Below, one piece after another: positions 53,575-62,701 of a stretch of DNA of 64,000 nt; position 1 is the first letter of the stretch, and each line of letters begins with the position of its first letter. The DNA comes from Achromobacter xylosoxidans A8 (GTDB lineage Bacteria; Pseudomonadota; Gammaproteobacteria; Burkholderiales; Burkholderiaceae_B): positions 6,076,001 through 6,140,000 of the forward strand of contig NC_014640.1 of assembly GCF_000165835.1 (NCBI RefSeq), read 5' to 3'. The translations under genes and the position numbers were made by a program. The notes beneath the pieces are model-generated. The model was not told where the DNA came from, did no database searches, and saw only the letters and a program-made list of their open reading frames with translations.

Positions 53575-55959
53575 TCATGCGGCCTGTTCTTCTCTCTTGT
53601 TTTCAAGAATATCTTCCTTAGGCTTATTCGTCTGCTCCGCAATGACGCTATCCAGGACGCGTCCCGGCGGCTTCGGCGTATCGCCTTCGCCAGCTCCCCA
53701 CGCCAAGGGCATTTCAACGAAAAACCCTTTAACTTTGGAACGCAAATAGGCAATTGCCTGTTCGATCTTATGCTCTGAATTCGCCATGTACGTCGGCTGC
53801 AAATCAGGCAACTTGGTGAAATCGTATTTCCCAGAGGGCGGACCGTCGACCAGAATATAGCCATCACGCAGCTTGCCGTCCGGCCCGACATTGCCGATTG
53901 GAACGCCGTTCACCTCGTACTTCTTGACCTGTGTATAGATCGGAGGGAAGGCTTTCCGTCCATCCAGGAGCTTGCGGAAACTGTTGCGAGGCGTATGCCG
54001 GAAAACAGCGCTGTATGCCTCGCGGTTATCGTGCGCGAGCTTCTGCAAAGCCTGGATGCTGGAGGGATCCAAAGGTCTCTCCAGGCTGATTCCTTGCGGT
54101 ACCCCGGCGGCTTTCTGGACGCCCGTCGAGCCGCTCTCGACCATCATGCCAAAGTGCTTGCGCCAGAGCTTCATGCGCAGGTCTCGGGCGAATTTCCGCG
54201 TCACGACTCTCACGCCAGCGCCAACGTCGGTCATCGCAGCCCCGTCGTCGTCCACTACCACGGCGGCCAGTTCGGTATCGCCGTTCCCGTTCAGGCTGCG
54301 ATCGTTGATATTCGCGCTGCCGATGATGGCGACCGCATCGTCGACGATGGTCAGCTTGCTGTGTACGTAGACCATTTCCGTAACGACACCCAGACGTGTC
54401 GAACCGTAATTCCGCAGATTCAACACCGTCAGGTACTTGCGCCATTCGTCCGCCATGCCCCAATTGGCAAGCGCAACAGCTATGTCCGCGTTCGTCTGGG
54501 CTGGCTGAGCCACCTTCCTGGTCTTGCTGTGCTTGGCGTACAGCGTGGCGTTGATTCGATGCACCAGGCTGTTGCGCGCGCGCTTGACGCCCTGTAGCGC
54601 CCACCACGTCTGGGAGAGGGTCGCCGGCTCTTCCAACAGGCCTTCCGGATGCTCGGGCAGTACCAGCCACACATGGAAGGGTCGGTCCGCATAGATGGCT
54701 GCCCCTATCGCATTGGCTAGTTCCGGAATGATGGGATTCGTCCCCGGCGAAGTTTTCTTGCCTAGCTGATCCACCCCGCAATCGGAAATGAAGAACTGAT
54801 TCTCGATGTAGATGTAGGCCTGCGCCGACCGGATGCTGTTGACCATCGCATCCCGGATGCTGGTCTGATGGTTGGCCGCCCACTTCGCCCGGGCGGCCTG
54901 AACTATCTTGCGGCGCTTCGGGTTGGGAGTCTTCCAGTCGTCGTTGACGTACTTGTAATTGTCGCCCCAGAGTTTCAGTTCATCCTGCAACTGTTGCGAC
55001 GAGGCCGAACGGCATATCTGCACCGTGGCATTGCCGCTGCCGCGCGTCTGCGGATCAAGCAAATGCTGAGACCCTTTCGCCCGGTCGAACCAACTCGCAT
55101 CCATGCTGGGATCGAACACATTGGTACCCGCGCGCGCGAAGCTGTTCCAACGCAACACGAAGTTCAGAAAAACGTCGAAGGCCGCTGGTCCCTCGACTTT
55201 CATGGCCACGTCTTCCCATGGCTCCCGCGGCTGCCGCAAGGGATCGAGCAGAGTTCCGCCCAACGGAGGCTCAAATCCCGGCAGTCCCCCTGAGGCCCGG
55301 GTGAGGTCCAGTTCTGACTGGGTCGGCTTCCTGGCTGCCACAAGCTGCGCGTTGTACGCGTCGTTCAGCACGTGGATCTTCGGGTCGATGACGACATCGA
55401 AGGACGGCGTTTCCCAGCGGCCGTAGGCCAGATCGATTCCGCCCAGAAATGCTTTTTTTCCGTCCACCAGGACGAACTTCTGGTGATGGGAAAAAAAAGT
55501 GTTTGTTGCAGGAACCCGCCCCGTATTGGCATATTGCAGCATGACACGGATAGAACCCTTGCCCTTGGGCAAGCCATGCAACATGTCCTGTGTCGTGTCA
55601 TCGTGCGTATCTAGAGCCATACTGATCGAATCGTAAAGCAGGATACGAACGTGCACGCCGCGCTCGATCGCGGCCGCCAGCAACGAAGACAAACGCCCCG
55701 GGTGGCCCTCCTCGCCGCGCCGCTCCAGTTCCACGTCGTAGTCCATCTGCCAGTCAGCGATCATGATGAAGCTTTGCGCCCCGCGGATCGCGGCCGCCAC
55801 GGCCGCCATGTAGTCCCGGCCGGTGATGTAGGACTCGCAGCGGTTGCCGTAGCGCGGCATGGCGAAGGGCTGGTTCAGGTCGAAGTACTGGCCCGATACC
55901 GTCGTCATCGTGTCCGGGACGATCTGCGCGGTGTACTGGTCTATGTCGAGTTTATCCAT
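53575..55959 (-). CDS. T6SS phospholipase D effector, Tle5-like
   Basis: This is a 794-residue protein with two HKD motifs: H159-x-K161 in FFSHHQKFVLVDGKKAFLGG and H533-x-K535 in VYVHSKLTIVDDAVAIIGSA, followed by NINDRSLNGNGDTE. The pairing is the PLD superfamily catalytic site and would hydrolyse phospholipids in the target membrane. The size and N-terminal MDKLDIDQYTAQIVPD fit T6SS lipase effectors of the Tle5 type. The start at 55959 is preferred; the upstream frame only holds Arg-rich out-of-gene sequence. It follows vgrG3 by 37 bp and precedes the small membrane-protein array. Confidence 0.88.
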   Translation of the reverse strand: MDKLDIDQYTAQIVPDTMTTVSGQYFDLNQPFAMPRYGNRCESYITGRDYMAAVAAAIRGAQSFIMIADWQMDYDVELERRGEEGHPGRLSSLLAAAIERGVHVRILLYDSISMALDTHDDTTQDMLHGLPKGKGSIRVMLQYANTGRVPATNTFFSHHQKFVLVDGKKAFLGGIDLAYGRWETPSFDVVIDPKIHVLNDAYNAQLVAARKPTQSELDLTRASGGLPGFEPPLGGTLLDPLRQPREPWEDVAMKVEGPAAFDVFLNFVLRWNSFARAGTNVFDPSMDASWFDRAKGSQHLLDPQTRGSGNATVQICRSASSQQLQDELKLWGDNYKYVNDDWKTPNPKRRKIVQAARAKWAANHQTSIRDAMVNSIRSAQAYIYIENQFFISDCGVDQLGKKTSPGTNPIIPELANAIGAAIYADRPFHVWLVLPEHPEGLLEEPATLSQTWWALQGVKRARNSLVHRINATLYAKHSKTRKVAQPAQTNADIAVALANWGMADEWRKYLTVLNLRNYGSTRLGVVTEMVYVHSKLTIVDDAVAIIGSANINDRSLNGNGDTELAAVVVDDDGAAMTDVGAGVRVVTRKFARDLRMKLWRKHFGMMVESGSTGVQKAAGVPQGISLERPLDPSSIQALQKLAHDNREAYSAVFRHTPRNSFRKLLDGRKAFPPIYTQVKKYEVNGVPIGNVGPDGKLRDGYILVDGPPSGKYDFTKLPDLQPTYMANSEHKIEQAIAYLRSKVKGFFVEMPLAWGAGEGDTPKPPGRVLDSVIAEQTNKPKEDILENKREEQAA

Positions 55960-55996
55960 GGCCTTTTTCTTGAACGCAAGCCGGCGGGCGGCTGCC

Positions 55997-58900
55997 TTAT
56001 GCCTTCGTCTTGGGTTTGAGCGTCTCCATGCCCTGCGCCGACCCGTCGGCCAAGGCATGCTCGGACAGCCAGTCGGCGTGCGCCGTGTCCAGTTCCGAAC
56101 CCTTGCGCGCAAAATTCAGGGCATCGAGGATCCGCTCCGACGTCGCCTGCTCCGAGCTTGTCGTCCAGCGCGCCGGCGTCATGGCTTGCGCGGTCAGGCC
56201 GCTGATCAGCCACACACGGCCAGGATTCGCCATCACTTCGCTGTGGACCGCGTACTGCTGCGCTTCCGACAGGTCGAGTTCGCCGCTGGCGGGCGTCTTC
56301 CCTTCGCCCAAGACCTCGGACCACTCCGAGGAATCGAACACCTGGGGATTGATGCGCCCACCCTGCTGAACCACGTTCAGTTCCGCAGGCACCTTCACGA
56401 TGCGCCAAGTCTCGCCTTCCGGCGCGATGCCGTGCGCCCCCGGCATGTCCTGCAGGCGCAGCGCCAGCTTCATCGGTGCGGGCGCGCTCTGCACGAACAC
56501 GGGCAGGGCATAGGACATCTGGTCCGGGCCCGCAAACTGCTTGTTCCCCGTCTTCACATCGATCCGCCCCGGCGCGGTCACCGTGATGTTGCCGCCTTCC
56601 AGCACGATGCTGGCGCCGGCCGCGGTGGCGATGCGGATGCGCTTGGGCGCGGCGTATTCGACAGAGGTCTGCGCGCTGCCGATGGTGATGTCCTTCTGCG
56701 CCTGCACGCGCAGGATGTCGTGCTGGGCCTGGACATGCACGTCGCCGGTGGCGGAGATCAGGTCCAGGCCGGAATCCGCGCCGCCCTGCTGCAGGCCGGC
56801 GACGATGCCCAGGCCCTGCCCGGTATGCACGCGCAGCGCGCCCATCACGGCCAGGTTCTGGTCCTTGCCGGCAGACCAGTGCACGGTCTCGCCGGCGGCG
56901 TATTGCATGTGTTCGCCGGCGACCTGCGCCAGGCCGGCGCGCGCGGCCATCAGCACGACCGGATCGGTGAGGTGCGGCACCTTGCCGTCGGCCGCCTGCG
57001 TGTGCTTGGCCGAGGCGTCGCCGCGCGCGCCATCCAGGCTGTCGCCCGCAACGGTGCCGGACACGGCACGATGCATGGCCGCGAGCGGCGCCTTGCCATC
57101 ATCCAGCACACTGGCTTCGGGCCCCCTGGAGCCGAGCGCACTCGCCAGCCGCAGGCCCTGGTGCGCGCCGACCACGCCGTCCAGCGAACGCGCCATCTGG
57201 TCGGCCTGGCTGGCCAGCGCCTGCAAGCCCGCGGCTTCGCCTGCGGGGCCGGCGGTGGCGCCGGTCCCGGCGTAGGTGCTGAGCAGCACGCCCGCGCCGC
57301 CGCGCACGGCGCCGTAAGCGTCCGTGCGCAACTCGGCGCCCAGGCCGCGCAGGCCGCCACGGTAGTTGCCAGCCTGATGGATCAGGTGGCCCAGGTTCAG
57401 TTCACTGGCTTCCTGGCTGCTCTTGATCTGCAAACGCAGTTGTCCGTCGCTGTCGTCGAACACGATCTGGTTGTAGCCCGAGCCGCCGAACTCCTTGCTC
57501 TTGAAGCCGCTGAGCGCGGCGGCGTTGCGGTGGTTTTCGTCGCCGCCGGCCGCGCCATGCCAGGCGGGCGCGTTGCCTCCCGCCAGGTTCGCCTGGGCGC
57601 TGGGCGCGGTATCGCGCGCGGCGGCGTAGACCTGGGTGTCGGCCTGGCCGCCGTCGCGGCCGCCCGGCGTGGCGGGCGTGCCGCCCTCGCCGCGGCCGTT
57701 GTACAGCGCGCCCACGACGACGGGCTGATCCACGTCGTCGTCCAGGAAGCGCACCAGCACCTCCTGGCCGATGCGGGGCACGAAGCTCATGCCCATGCCT
57801 GCGCCCGATTGGCGCTGCGCCACGCGGGCCCAGCGGCTCTTGGCCAGCTCCTCCGCGCCGTCGGCCTGCCAATGGAAACGGATGCGCACGTCGCCGCGCT
57901 TGTTGCGCAGGATCTCGTCCTGCTCCCGCGGCTGCGCCGCGCCGTCCGCGTCCGTGACGATGGCTGTGTGCACACCATGGACCGAAGGCGCGCCGCTCAG
58001 GCGTGCGCCGCGCGCCTGCGGCAGGGCCGGCCGCCAGGGACGGTCGCAACGCACCGCCTGGAAGCGGTTGGCGTAGCCGACCTCGCGTGCTTTCGCCAGC
58101 ACTTCAGCGTCGGGCCGCGCCGGATCGGCGCCCGCGCGCGCTGCGCCTGGCGCGTCGGGCGCCTCGGCATCCAGCGCCAGATGCGCGTCCAACCCGCCCA
58201 GACGCTGTGCCAGCGAGGCGCGGGTCTCGGGCGGCAGGTTGTTGATGCCGACGTGCTCGACCCGGTCCAGCACGAAGGCGGGTTCGAAGCCCTCTTCAGC
58301 GGCGGGACCCAGCGGAGACATGTTCTGCAAGGTGAAGCGCGTGCCAGAACGGAAGGTGCGCACGCCGCCCAGGCCGACAAAGGTCTCTGCAGCGGCCTGC
58401 ACGGCTTCCATCGCCAAAGTCGCCTGGCGCCGCGCTTCGGCCTCATCGGCAAAGCTGCCGTGGCCGGCTACCTCGTACCATTCCAGGCCGGCGTCCTCGC
58501 CGCCATCGGTGGGACGCGCCAAGGCCTCGGCCGCCACCGCGCGCTTGCCGCCGCCGTGCCAGCCCAGGACAGTGACGCGATCCGGGCCGCGCCGCCACTG
58601 GCGCGCCAGGGCCTGCACGGTGTCGCGCGATTCGGTCGCGGCGGCGCGATGAAAGCGCACGCCGCCGCCCGCGGACTCGGCGTCCTCGGCCAAGCCACGG
58701 CTGTCGGCGAAGATCAGCGCCACATGCCGCGCGGGGACTTCGGGATCCTCGACCACCGTCCAGCCCAGTCCCGCTTCGGCCAGCAGGCGGCTGATGAAGG
58801 CGTAATCAGTTTCGCGGTACTGCGTGGTGTAGGGGCGCGGCGCCAGCCCTGCGAGCGCTTCGGACGCATCCGGCGCCACGCGATGCACATAGCCTTCGTA

Positions 58901-59302
58901 CGCGCCCAGCACGTGGCCGATGATGTCCAGTATCGGGCGCGCTTCGAACACGCGGCTGTTGCGCTGCTGCGTGGCCAGCCACAGCCAGGGCGCGACCGTC
59001 AGGCGGTAACGCGCCAGGCCCGCGTCGCCCGACAGCAGTTCGGCTTCGCGGATCAGGCCGCTACGGCCCGTCCGGCTGCCGTCGGCGCGCGTGGTCCACA
59101 AGGTCACGGGGCGTCCGATCATGTCGCCCAAGTCCAGGCCGGCGTTGTCGGCCAGCGCGACCACGCGGGTCTGGGCGATGCCCGACAGGGCCTCGCGCGC
59201 GATCCAGCCCTCGACCTGCAGCGAGGCAAGCGCGCCCTCGCCTTCCAGGCTGTAGAGGCGGGCGTCGGAACTGAACAGGCCGGGCGTTGCAGTCGGATCC
59301 AT
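55997..59302 (-). CDS. vgrG: VgrG spike protein 3 with C-terminal extension, carrier for the PLD effector
   Basis: The product is about 1101 residues. The gp27-like part includes TTQYRETDYAFISRLLAEAG. The OB fold (about 510-570) contains IGQEVLVRFLDDDVDQPVVV. The DUF2345 region covers about 770-925. After that come some 175 residues (from about 930) without a catalytic motif: APMKLALRLQDMPGAHGI, EWSEVLGEGKTPASGELDLS and a Lys-rich end. This extension and the absence of a separate adaptor gene suggest that it binds the phospholipase directly. The start at 59302 (MDPTATPGLFSS) is preferred over a longer frame. Confidence 0.92.
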   Translation of the reverse strand: MDPTATPGLFSSDARLYSLEGEGALASLQVEGWIAREALSGIAQTRVVALADNAGLDLGDMIGRPVTLWTTRADGSRTGRSGLIREAELLSGDAGLARYRLTVAPWLWLATQQRNSRVFEARPILDIIGHVLGAYEGYVHRVAPDASEALAGLAPRPYTTQYRETDYAFISRLLAEAGLGWTVVEDPEVPARHVALIFADSRGLAEDAESAGGGVRFHRAAATESRDTVQALARQWRRGPDRVTVLGWHGGGKRAVAAEALARPTDGGEDAGLEWYEVAGHGSFADEAEARRQATLAMEAVQAAAETFVGLGGVRTFRSGTRFTLQNMSPLGPAAEEGFEPAFVLDRVEHVGINNLPPETRASLAQRLGGLDAHLALDAEAPDAPGAARAGADPARPDAEVLAKAREVGYANRFQAVRCDRPWRPALPQARGARLSGAPSVHGVHTAIVTDADGAAQPREQDEILRNKRGDVRIRFHWQADGAEELAKSRWARVAQRQSGAGMGMSFVPRIGQEVLVRFLDDDVDQPVVVGALYNGRGEGGTPATPGGRDGGQADTQVYAAARDTAPSAQANLAGGNAPAWHGAAGGDENHRNAAALSGFKSKEFGGSGYNQIVFDDSDGQLRLQIKSSQEASELNLGHLIHQAGNYRGGLRGLGAELRTDAYGAVRGGAGVLLSTYAGTGATAGPAGEAAGLQALASQADQMARSLDGVVGAHQGLRLASALGSRGPEASVLDDGKAPLAAMHRAVSGTVAGDSLDGARGDASAKHTQAADGKVPHLTDPVVLMAARAGLAQVAGEHMQYAAGETVHWSAGKDQNLAVMGALRVHTGQGLGIVAGLQQGGADSGLDLISATGDVHVQAQHDILRVQAQKDITIGSAQTSVEYAAPKRIRIATAAGASIVLEGGNITVTAPGRIDVKTGNKQFAGPDQMSYALPVFVQSAPAPMKLALRLQDMPGAHGIAPEGETWRIVKVPAELNVVQQGGRINPQVFDSSEWSEVLGEGKTPASGELDLSEAQQYAVHSEVMANPGRVWLISGLTAQAMTPARWTTSSEQATSERILDALNFARKGSELDTAHADWLSEHALADGSAQGMETLKPKTKA

Positions 59303-59328
59303 TGCAGGAAAAAACCTTCTCTGAAGAC

Positions 59329-60219
59329 TCAGGGTTCGACCTGGGCTTGCGGATTGGGGCATTCGGGCGCGGTGCCCCAATAGCCCGAACACACGCGCAA
59401 GCGGCATTGCTCGCTTTCCAGGAAGCCCAGCTTGCGGCATTGCTCCAGGCGCGCCGCCAGGGGCGAGCCCGGCAGTTCGCGGACAAAGACGCCGTCGTTC
59501 TTGTAGACCTTGGTGCCGGGCGGCGATGCGGGCGGCAAGCCGTAGGACATCAGTGCCGCCAGCAGCGCGGCGTCGGAATCGTTGCGCGGCGTCTTGGCGC
59601 GCTGCGGCGCGGCCTGGGACGGCGCCTTGGGCGAAGTTTGCGGCGTGTTCGTGCGCGCGCCGCCATTGGCGGCATGCTCCGCGCGTTGCACCGTTGGCCC
59701 AGCCGCCTTGGGTGCGGCGGCCTGCGCCTGCACCGCGGCGCGAGGCGGCGGCGCGGCGGTGACGGCCAGCGCCGACAAGGGATTCTCGGGCATGCGCTCC
59801 TCATCGGCAGTGGGACGTCCCAACTGCGCCAGGGGATGGTCTTCGATGACGGCCGCGGATGAAGGCTGCATGCCGGGATCGGCGGCGGCCACTCGGGCAG
59901 TCGGCGTGGGCGCAACGGCGGCGGGCGGCACCGATTGCGCGGCCGGCGGGGTGGATTCAGCGACCACAGGCAGCGGCGGCGTATCGAACACGCTGTACAG
60001 CACCGCGCCCGCGGCGCCTGTCAGCAACAACAGCAGCAAGGCCAGCGGCAAGCGGGAACGGCGCTTGGGCGCCAGGTGCTTGACCTCCGCATCCGGCGCG
60101 CGGCCCTCGAGCGCGGCGAGGATGCGCGAGGCCGCGCGTTCATCCGGTGACGGTGAGCGTCCTGCGAGCAAGCTGGGAACAGAGGTCGGTGATCGCGATC
60201 TTTTTTCGTCTTCTGCCAT
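59329..60219 (-). CDS. Unknown single-span T6SS-associated protein with Cys-rich C-terminus
   Basis: This is a 296-residue protein: a cytoplasmic N-terminal part with Arg/Lys just before one transmembrane helix (about 57-76), then a long periplasmic Pro/Ala/Thr-rich, low-complexity linker (about 80-220). A small conserved-looking end follows (YGLPPASPPGTKVYKNDGVF, then CRKLGFLESEQCRLRVCSGY and WGTAPECP) with four Cys. I do not recognise the family. It opens the minus-strand unit with vgrG3 (26-bp gap) and is divergent from the TagX-like gene. The layout, an anchor, a spacer and a disulfide-stabilised tip, would let the tip reach the wall or outer membrane. Confidence 0.7.
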   Translation of the reverse strand: MAEDEKRSRSPTSVPSLLAGRSPSPDERAASRILAALEGRAPDAEVKHLAPKRRSRLPLALLLLLLTGAAGAVLYSVFDTPPLPVVAESTPPAAQSVPPAAVAPTPTARVAAADPGMQPSSAAVIEDHPLAQLGRPTADEERMPENPLSALAVTAAPPPRAAVQAQAAAPKAAGPTVQRAEHAANGGARTNTPQTSPKAPSQAAPQRAKTPRNDSDAALLAALMSYGLPPASPPGTKVYKNDGVFVRELPGSPLAARLEQCRKLGFLESEQCRLRVCSGYWGTAPECPNPQAQVEP

Positions 60220-60409
60220 GCGAAGTCCCGTGTCTGCAGGGATGGTCTGCACCCCTGTAACCAAGGGGTTCGAGAATACCTGATGACTTCTTCCGCATCA
60301 CCGTTTCTTGTTACGAGTTCTAAGTCACGGACGCGTTTTGCAACGTCCAAGCGCTTGCCTGAATCTCAAATAGAACAAAAGATTACGCCTTCGTAACTGA
60401 GGGACCTCC
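60220..60409. promoter_or_regulatory. Divergent promoter region between vgrG3 and tagX-tssM units
   Basis: These 190 bp have no gene. They hold TGTAACCAAGG at 60256-60266, identical to 42379-42389 in the other T6SS divergent gap; TTGTTA occurs to its right at 60308 here and at 42410 there. An AT-rich patch (60366-60390) lies before the plus-strand gene. CAGGG and CCCTG flank 60238-60257 as a weak hairpin. Promoters cannot be placed with confidence. Confidence 0.45.
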
Positions 60410-61261
60410 TTGCTGCTCCTGCTGCCTCTCTACTTTCTACTCGCCATCGGCGTCTCCGCGTTGTTCGTCTTCCCCTCTCTGCGGGAGGCCGCAGCACGGG
60501 GAGCGCGCGCGCTCGCGCAGGGGATACGCCAGGGTGTGACGCGCGGCGCTGGTCACGCCGGCGGGGCCGTGGGCGGCTCGGCGCAGGCGCTGCGCACGGG
60601 CGTCGGAAAGGCTGGCGGCGCGTTTTCGGCCTACCGCTGGCACATCGCCGCGGGCCTGCTGGTCGTGCTGCTTCCGTCACTTTTCGCTTTCGTCATGCGA
60701 CACAATCACACATTTGTTTACGACGATCGGACCGCTGGTCCGGACCCTCGCATACAGGCGTTGTTGACCGGCGAAAGACTGGTCCCGCCGCCCCCTCTGC
60801 CGCCTGAAGTCTTCACTACGCGCGAAGTGGAACTGGTGCGTCCCAACCTGGGCGGCGCCAGCCGCGACTGGAACCTGCTGGACGCCGATTACCGCCAGCG
60901 CCTGCTGGCCGCGTACCGCGTGATGCGCGAAGAGCACGGCTACGAGATGGTGCTGATCGAAGGCTATCGCAGCCCGGACCGCCAGGCTGAACTCGCGAAG
61001 ATGGGCTCGCACGTGACCAATGCCGGCGCTTATCAGAGCTATCACCAGTTCGGCTTGGCCGCGGACAGCGCCTTCCTGCGCGACGGCAAGGTGGTCGTGT
61101 CCGAAAAGGACCCCTGGGCCATGCGCGGCTACGAACTGTTTGGCGAAACCGCCGAGCGCGTCGGCCTGACCTGGGGCGGCCGCTGGAAGATGATGGACTT
61201 CGGCCATACCGAGCTGCGCCGACCCGGCGTCATGCGGCGCAACGGCGGAGCCGCGCAATGA
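60410..61261 (+). CDS. M15-type peptidoglycan peptidase, TagX-like
   Basis: The 283-residue protein has two N-terminal membrane segments (about 1-20 and 80-98) and a periplasmic catalytic domain. The M15 zinc site is seen as S-x-H212-x-x-G-x-A-x-D219 in SYHQFGLAADSAF and His266 in DFGHTEL; GYRSPDRQAEL is a further family motif. Such enzymes cut peptide stems; TagX of Acinetobacter is a T6SS-linked L,D-endopeptidase needed to pass the wall. It starts with TTG at 60410 after GAGGGA. TssL here has no wall-binding domain, so local wall editing is a sensible role. The unit continues to tssM. Confidence 0.8.
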   Translation: MLLLLPLYFLLAIGVSALFVFPSLREAAARGARALAQGIRQGVTRGAGHAGGAVGGSAQALRTGVGKAGGAFSAYRWHIAAGLLVVLLPSLFAFVMRHNHTFVYDDRTAGPDPRIQALLTGERLVPPPPLPPEVFTTREVELVRPNLGGASRDWNLLDADYRQRLLAAYRVMREEHGYEMVLIEGYRSPDRQAELAKMGSHVTNAGAYQSYHQFGLAADSAFLRDGKVVVSEKDPWAMRGYELFGETAERVGLTWGGRWKMMDFGHTELRRPGVMRRNGGAAQ

Positions 61262-61289
61262 TCAACTCCGCAAACGTCAGAACGCATCG

Positions 61290-62678
61290 ATGACCCGCAT
61301 ACTCAAAACCGGGCTGCTGCTGGCCCTAGTCTTCGGCGTGGTCTGGCTCGCCGTCATCATCTGGTGGCAGGAATCGCGCACGCTGCCCACGGGCGTGGAC
61401 ATCGGCCTCTATCTGTTCGCGCTGCCGCTGGCGCTGATTGGCGCGGCCTGGGGCGGAGCACGCATCATGCGTGCGCGCCGCGAGGCGCGAGCCGCGCCGG
61501 CGCAACCCGCGCAGGACGGCGCCGCGCAGGCTGCCGAGCCCGTACCCGAGGCCGCGCGCCTGCGCGTGCTGGCCAGCGCGGCCAGTGCTGCGACGGGCAG
61601 CGAGCCCGCCGCGATCCACGCGGCGCTGGCTGCGCAGCAGCGTCCGGACCTGGATCCCTCTTTCAAGAACACGCAGGGCTTTCCGGTCTTCAGCGCGCGC
61701 GCGCCGCAACTCGATACCGATGCGCTGCGCGCGGCAGCGCGCGAAGCCGGCGCCCCGGCCGTCGCGCTCGAAGAAGAGCGCCTGCGCGCAACCGCCCTGC
61801 TGGCGGAGGTAGTGGAGACGCTGTCGCAGGAGGCGCGCGGCATCGTGCTGAATCAGGGCGAGCCGCAACGCGACGAAGCCTGGCCGCTGCTGCAGCTGGA
61901 ATTGCTGCTGCCGGCCGAATGGCCCGACGCCGTGCGCGACCATGCCGCGGACCAGGCGCGCGCGGCCGCGGCCTGGCCGGCCAGCCGCATCGTCCAGCGC
62001 CTGCACGCCGCGCCAGACGCACTCGCCTGCGACGGCCTGCTGCGCCAGCTAGCGCAGGAACCGCTGACCACGCGCAGCGCCGCGCTGCGCCTGGTCGCTG
62101 TCGCCGACTCCTACATCGATGCCACGCGCGTTGAGCGCTGGGACGCCGCCGGCCGGCTCATGTCCAACACCAATCCGCAGGGCCAAGTCCCCGGCGAAGC
62201 CGCGGCCGGCCTGTTGCTGGACTTGGCCGCCCAGGCGCCCGGCGGCGAGCCCGCGCCTAGCGACTTCGCGCTATCCCTGATCCTGTCGGCGCAGGCACAG
62301 CGCGCGGTCGCCGCCGACGCGCGCGGCGCGCTGCATGAACCCCGCCTGACCGAATTGGCCACGCAGTTCCTCGCGGAGCATGGTCAGCCCGCCGACGGCG
62401 TGGCATCGCTGATCAGCGATGCCGACCACCGCGGCAGCCGCCCGCTGGAGACCGCTGGCCTGGCCTCCGCGCTGTTTCCGGCGCTGGATCCGAACCAGGA
62501 CTGCCTGGCAGTCGGCTCCGGCTGCGGCCACACCGGCGCGGCCGCGCATCTGCTGACCGTAGCCATCGCGGGCGCCGCCTGCGCCCAGGCCGGCGCGCCC
62601 GTGCTCGCCCTCATGACCCAGGACCCGGCGCTGCGGACGCTGGTGCTGGTGTCGCCCTCCGAACCCCTCCCCGCCTGA
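61290..62678 (+). CDS. Unknown T6SS-associated membrane protein upstream of tssM
   Basis: The 462-residue protein has two N-terminal membrane helices (about 7-26 and 38-58), then a soluble Ala-rich region. The N-terminal soluble part has VFSARAPQLDTDALRAAARE. The C-terminal third contains DPNQDCLAVGSGCGHTGAAA followed by a hydrophobic stretch and VLALMTQDPALRTLVLVSP, which is reminiscent of the C-terminal half of thiolase-fold enzymes but without a full active site that I can identify. It lies between the TagX-like gene (28 bp) and tssM (23 bp), in the same transcript. A scaffold or assembly role is possible. I do not recognise a named family. Confidence 0.65.
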   Translation: MTRILKTGLLLALVFGVVWLAVIIWWQESRTLPTGVDIGLYLFALPLALIGAAWGGARIMRARREARAAPAQPAQDGAAQAAEPVPEAARLRVLASAASAATGSEPAAIHAALAAQQRPDLDPSFKNTQGFPVFSARAPQLDTDALRAAAREAGAPAVALEEERLRATALLAEVVETLSQEARGIVLNQGEPQRDEAWPLLQLELLLPAEWPDAVRDHAADQARAAAAWPASRIVQRLHAAPDALACDGLLRQLAQEPLTTRSAALRLVAVADSYIDATRVERWDAAGRLMSNTNPQGQVPGEAAAGLLLDLAAQAPGGEPAPSDFALSLILSAQAQRAVAADARGALHEPRLTELATQFLAEHGQPADGVASLISDADHRGSRPLETAGLASALFPALDPNQDCLAVGSGCGHTGAAAHLLTVAIAGAACAQAGAPVLALMTQDPALRTLVLVSPSEPLPA

Positions 62679-62701
62679 CCCACAAGAACATAGCTCAAAC
62701 C

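Noticed and set aside
30103..59302. Similar DNA blocks among the three vgrG genes as mobile or recombination repeats
   Set aside because: Similarity follows the conserved gp27/gp5 protein domains, as expected for paralogs; I saw no long identical tracts or flanking repeats by eye.
55859..59383. Long plus-strand frame opposite vgrG3
   Set aside because: Antisense shadow of a clear VgrG; composition typical of a mirrored frame.
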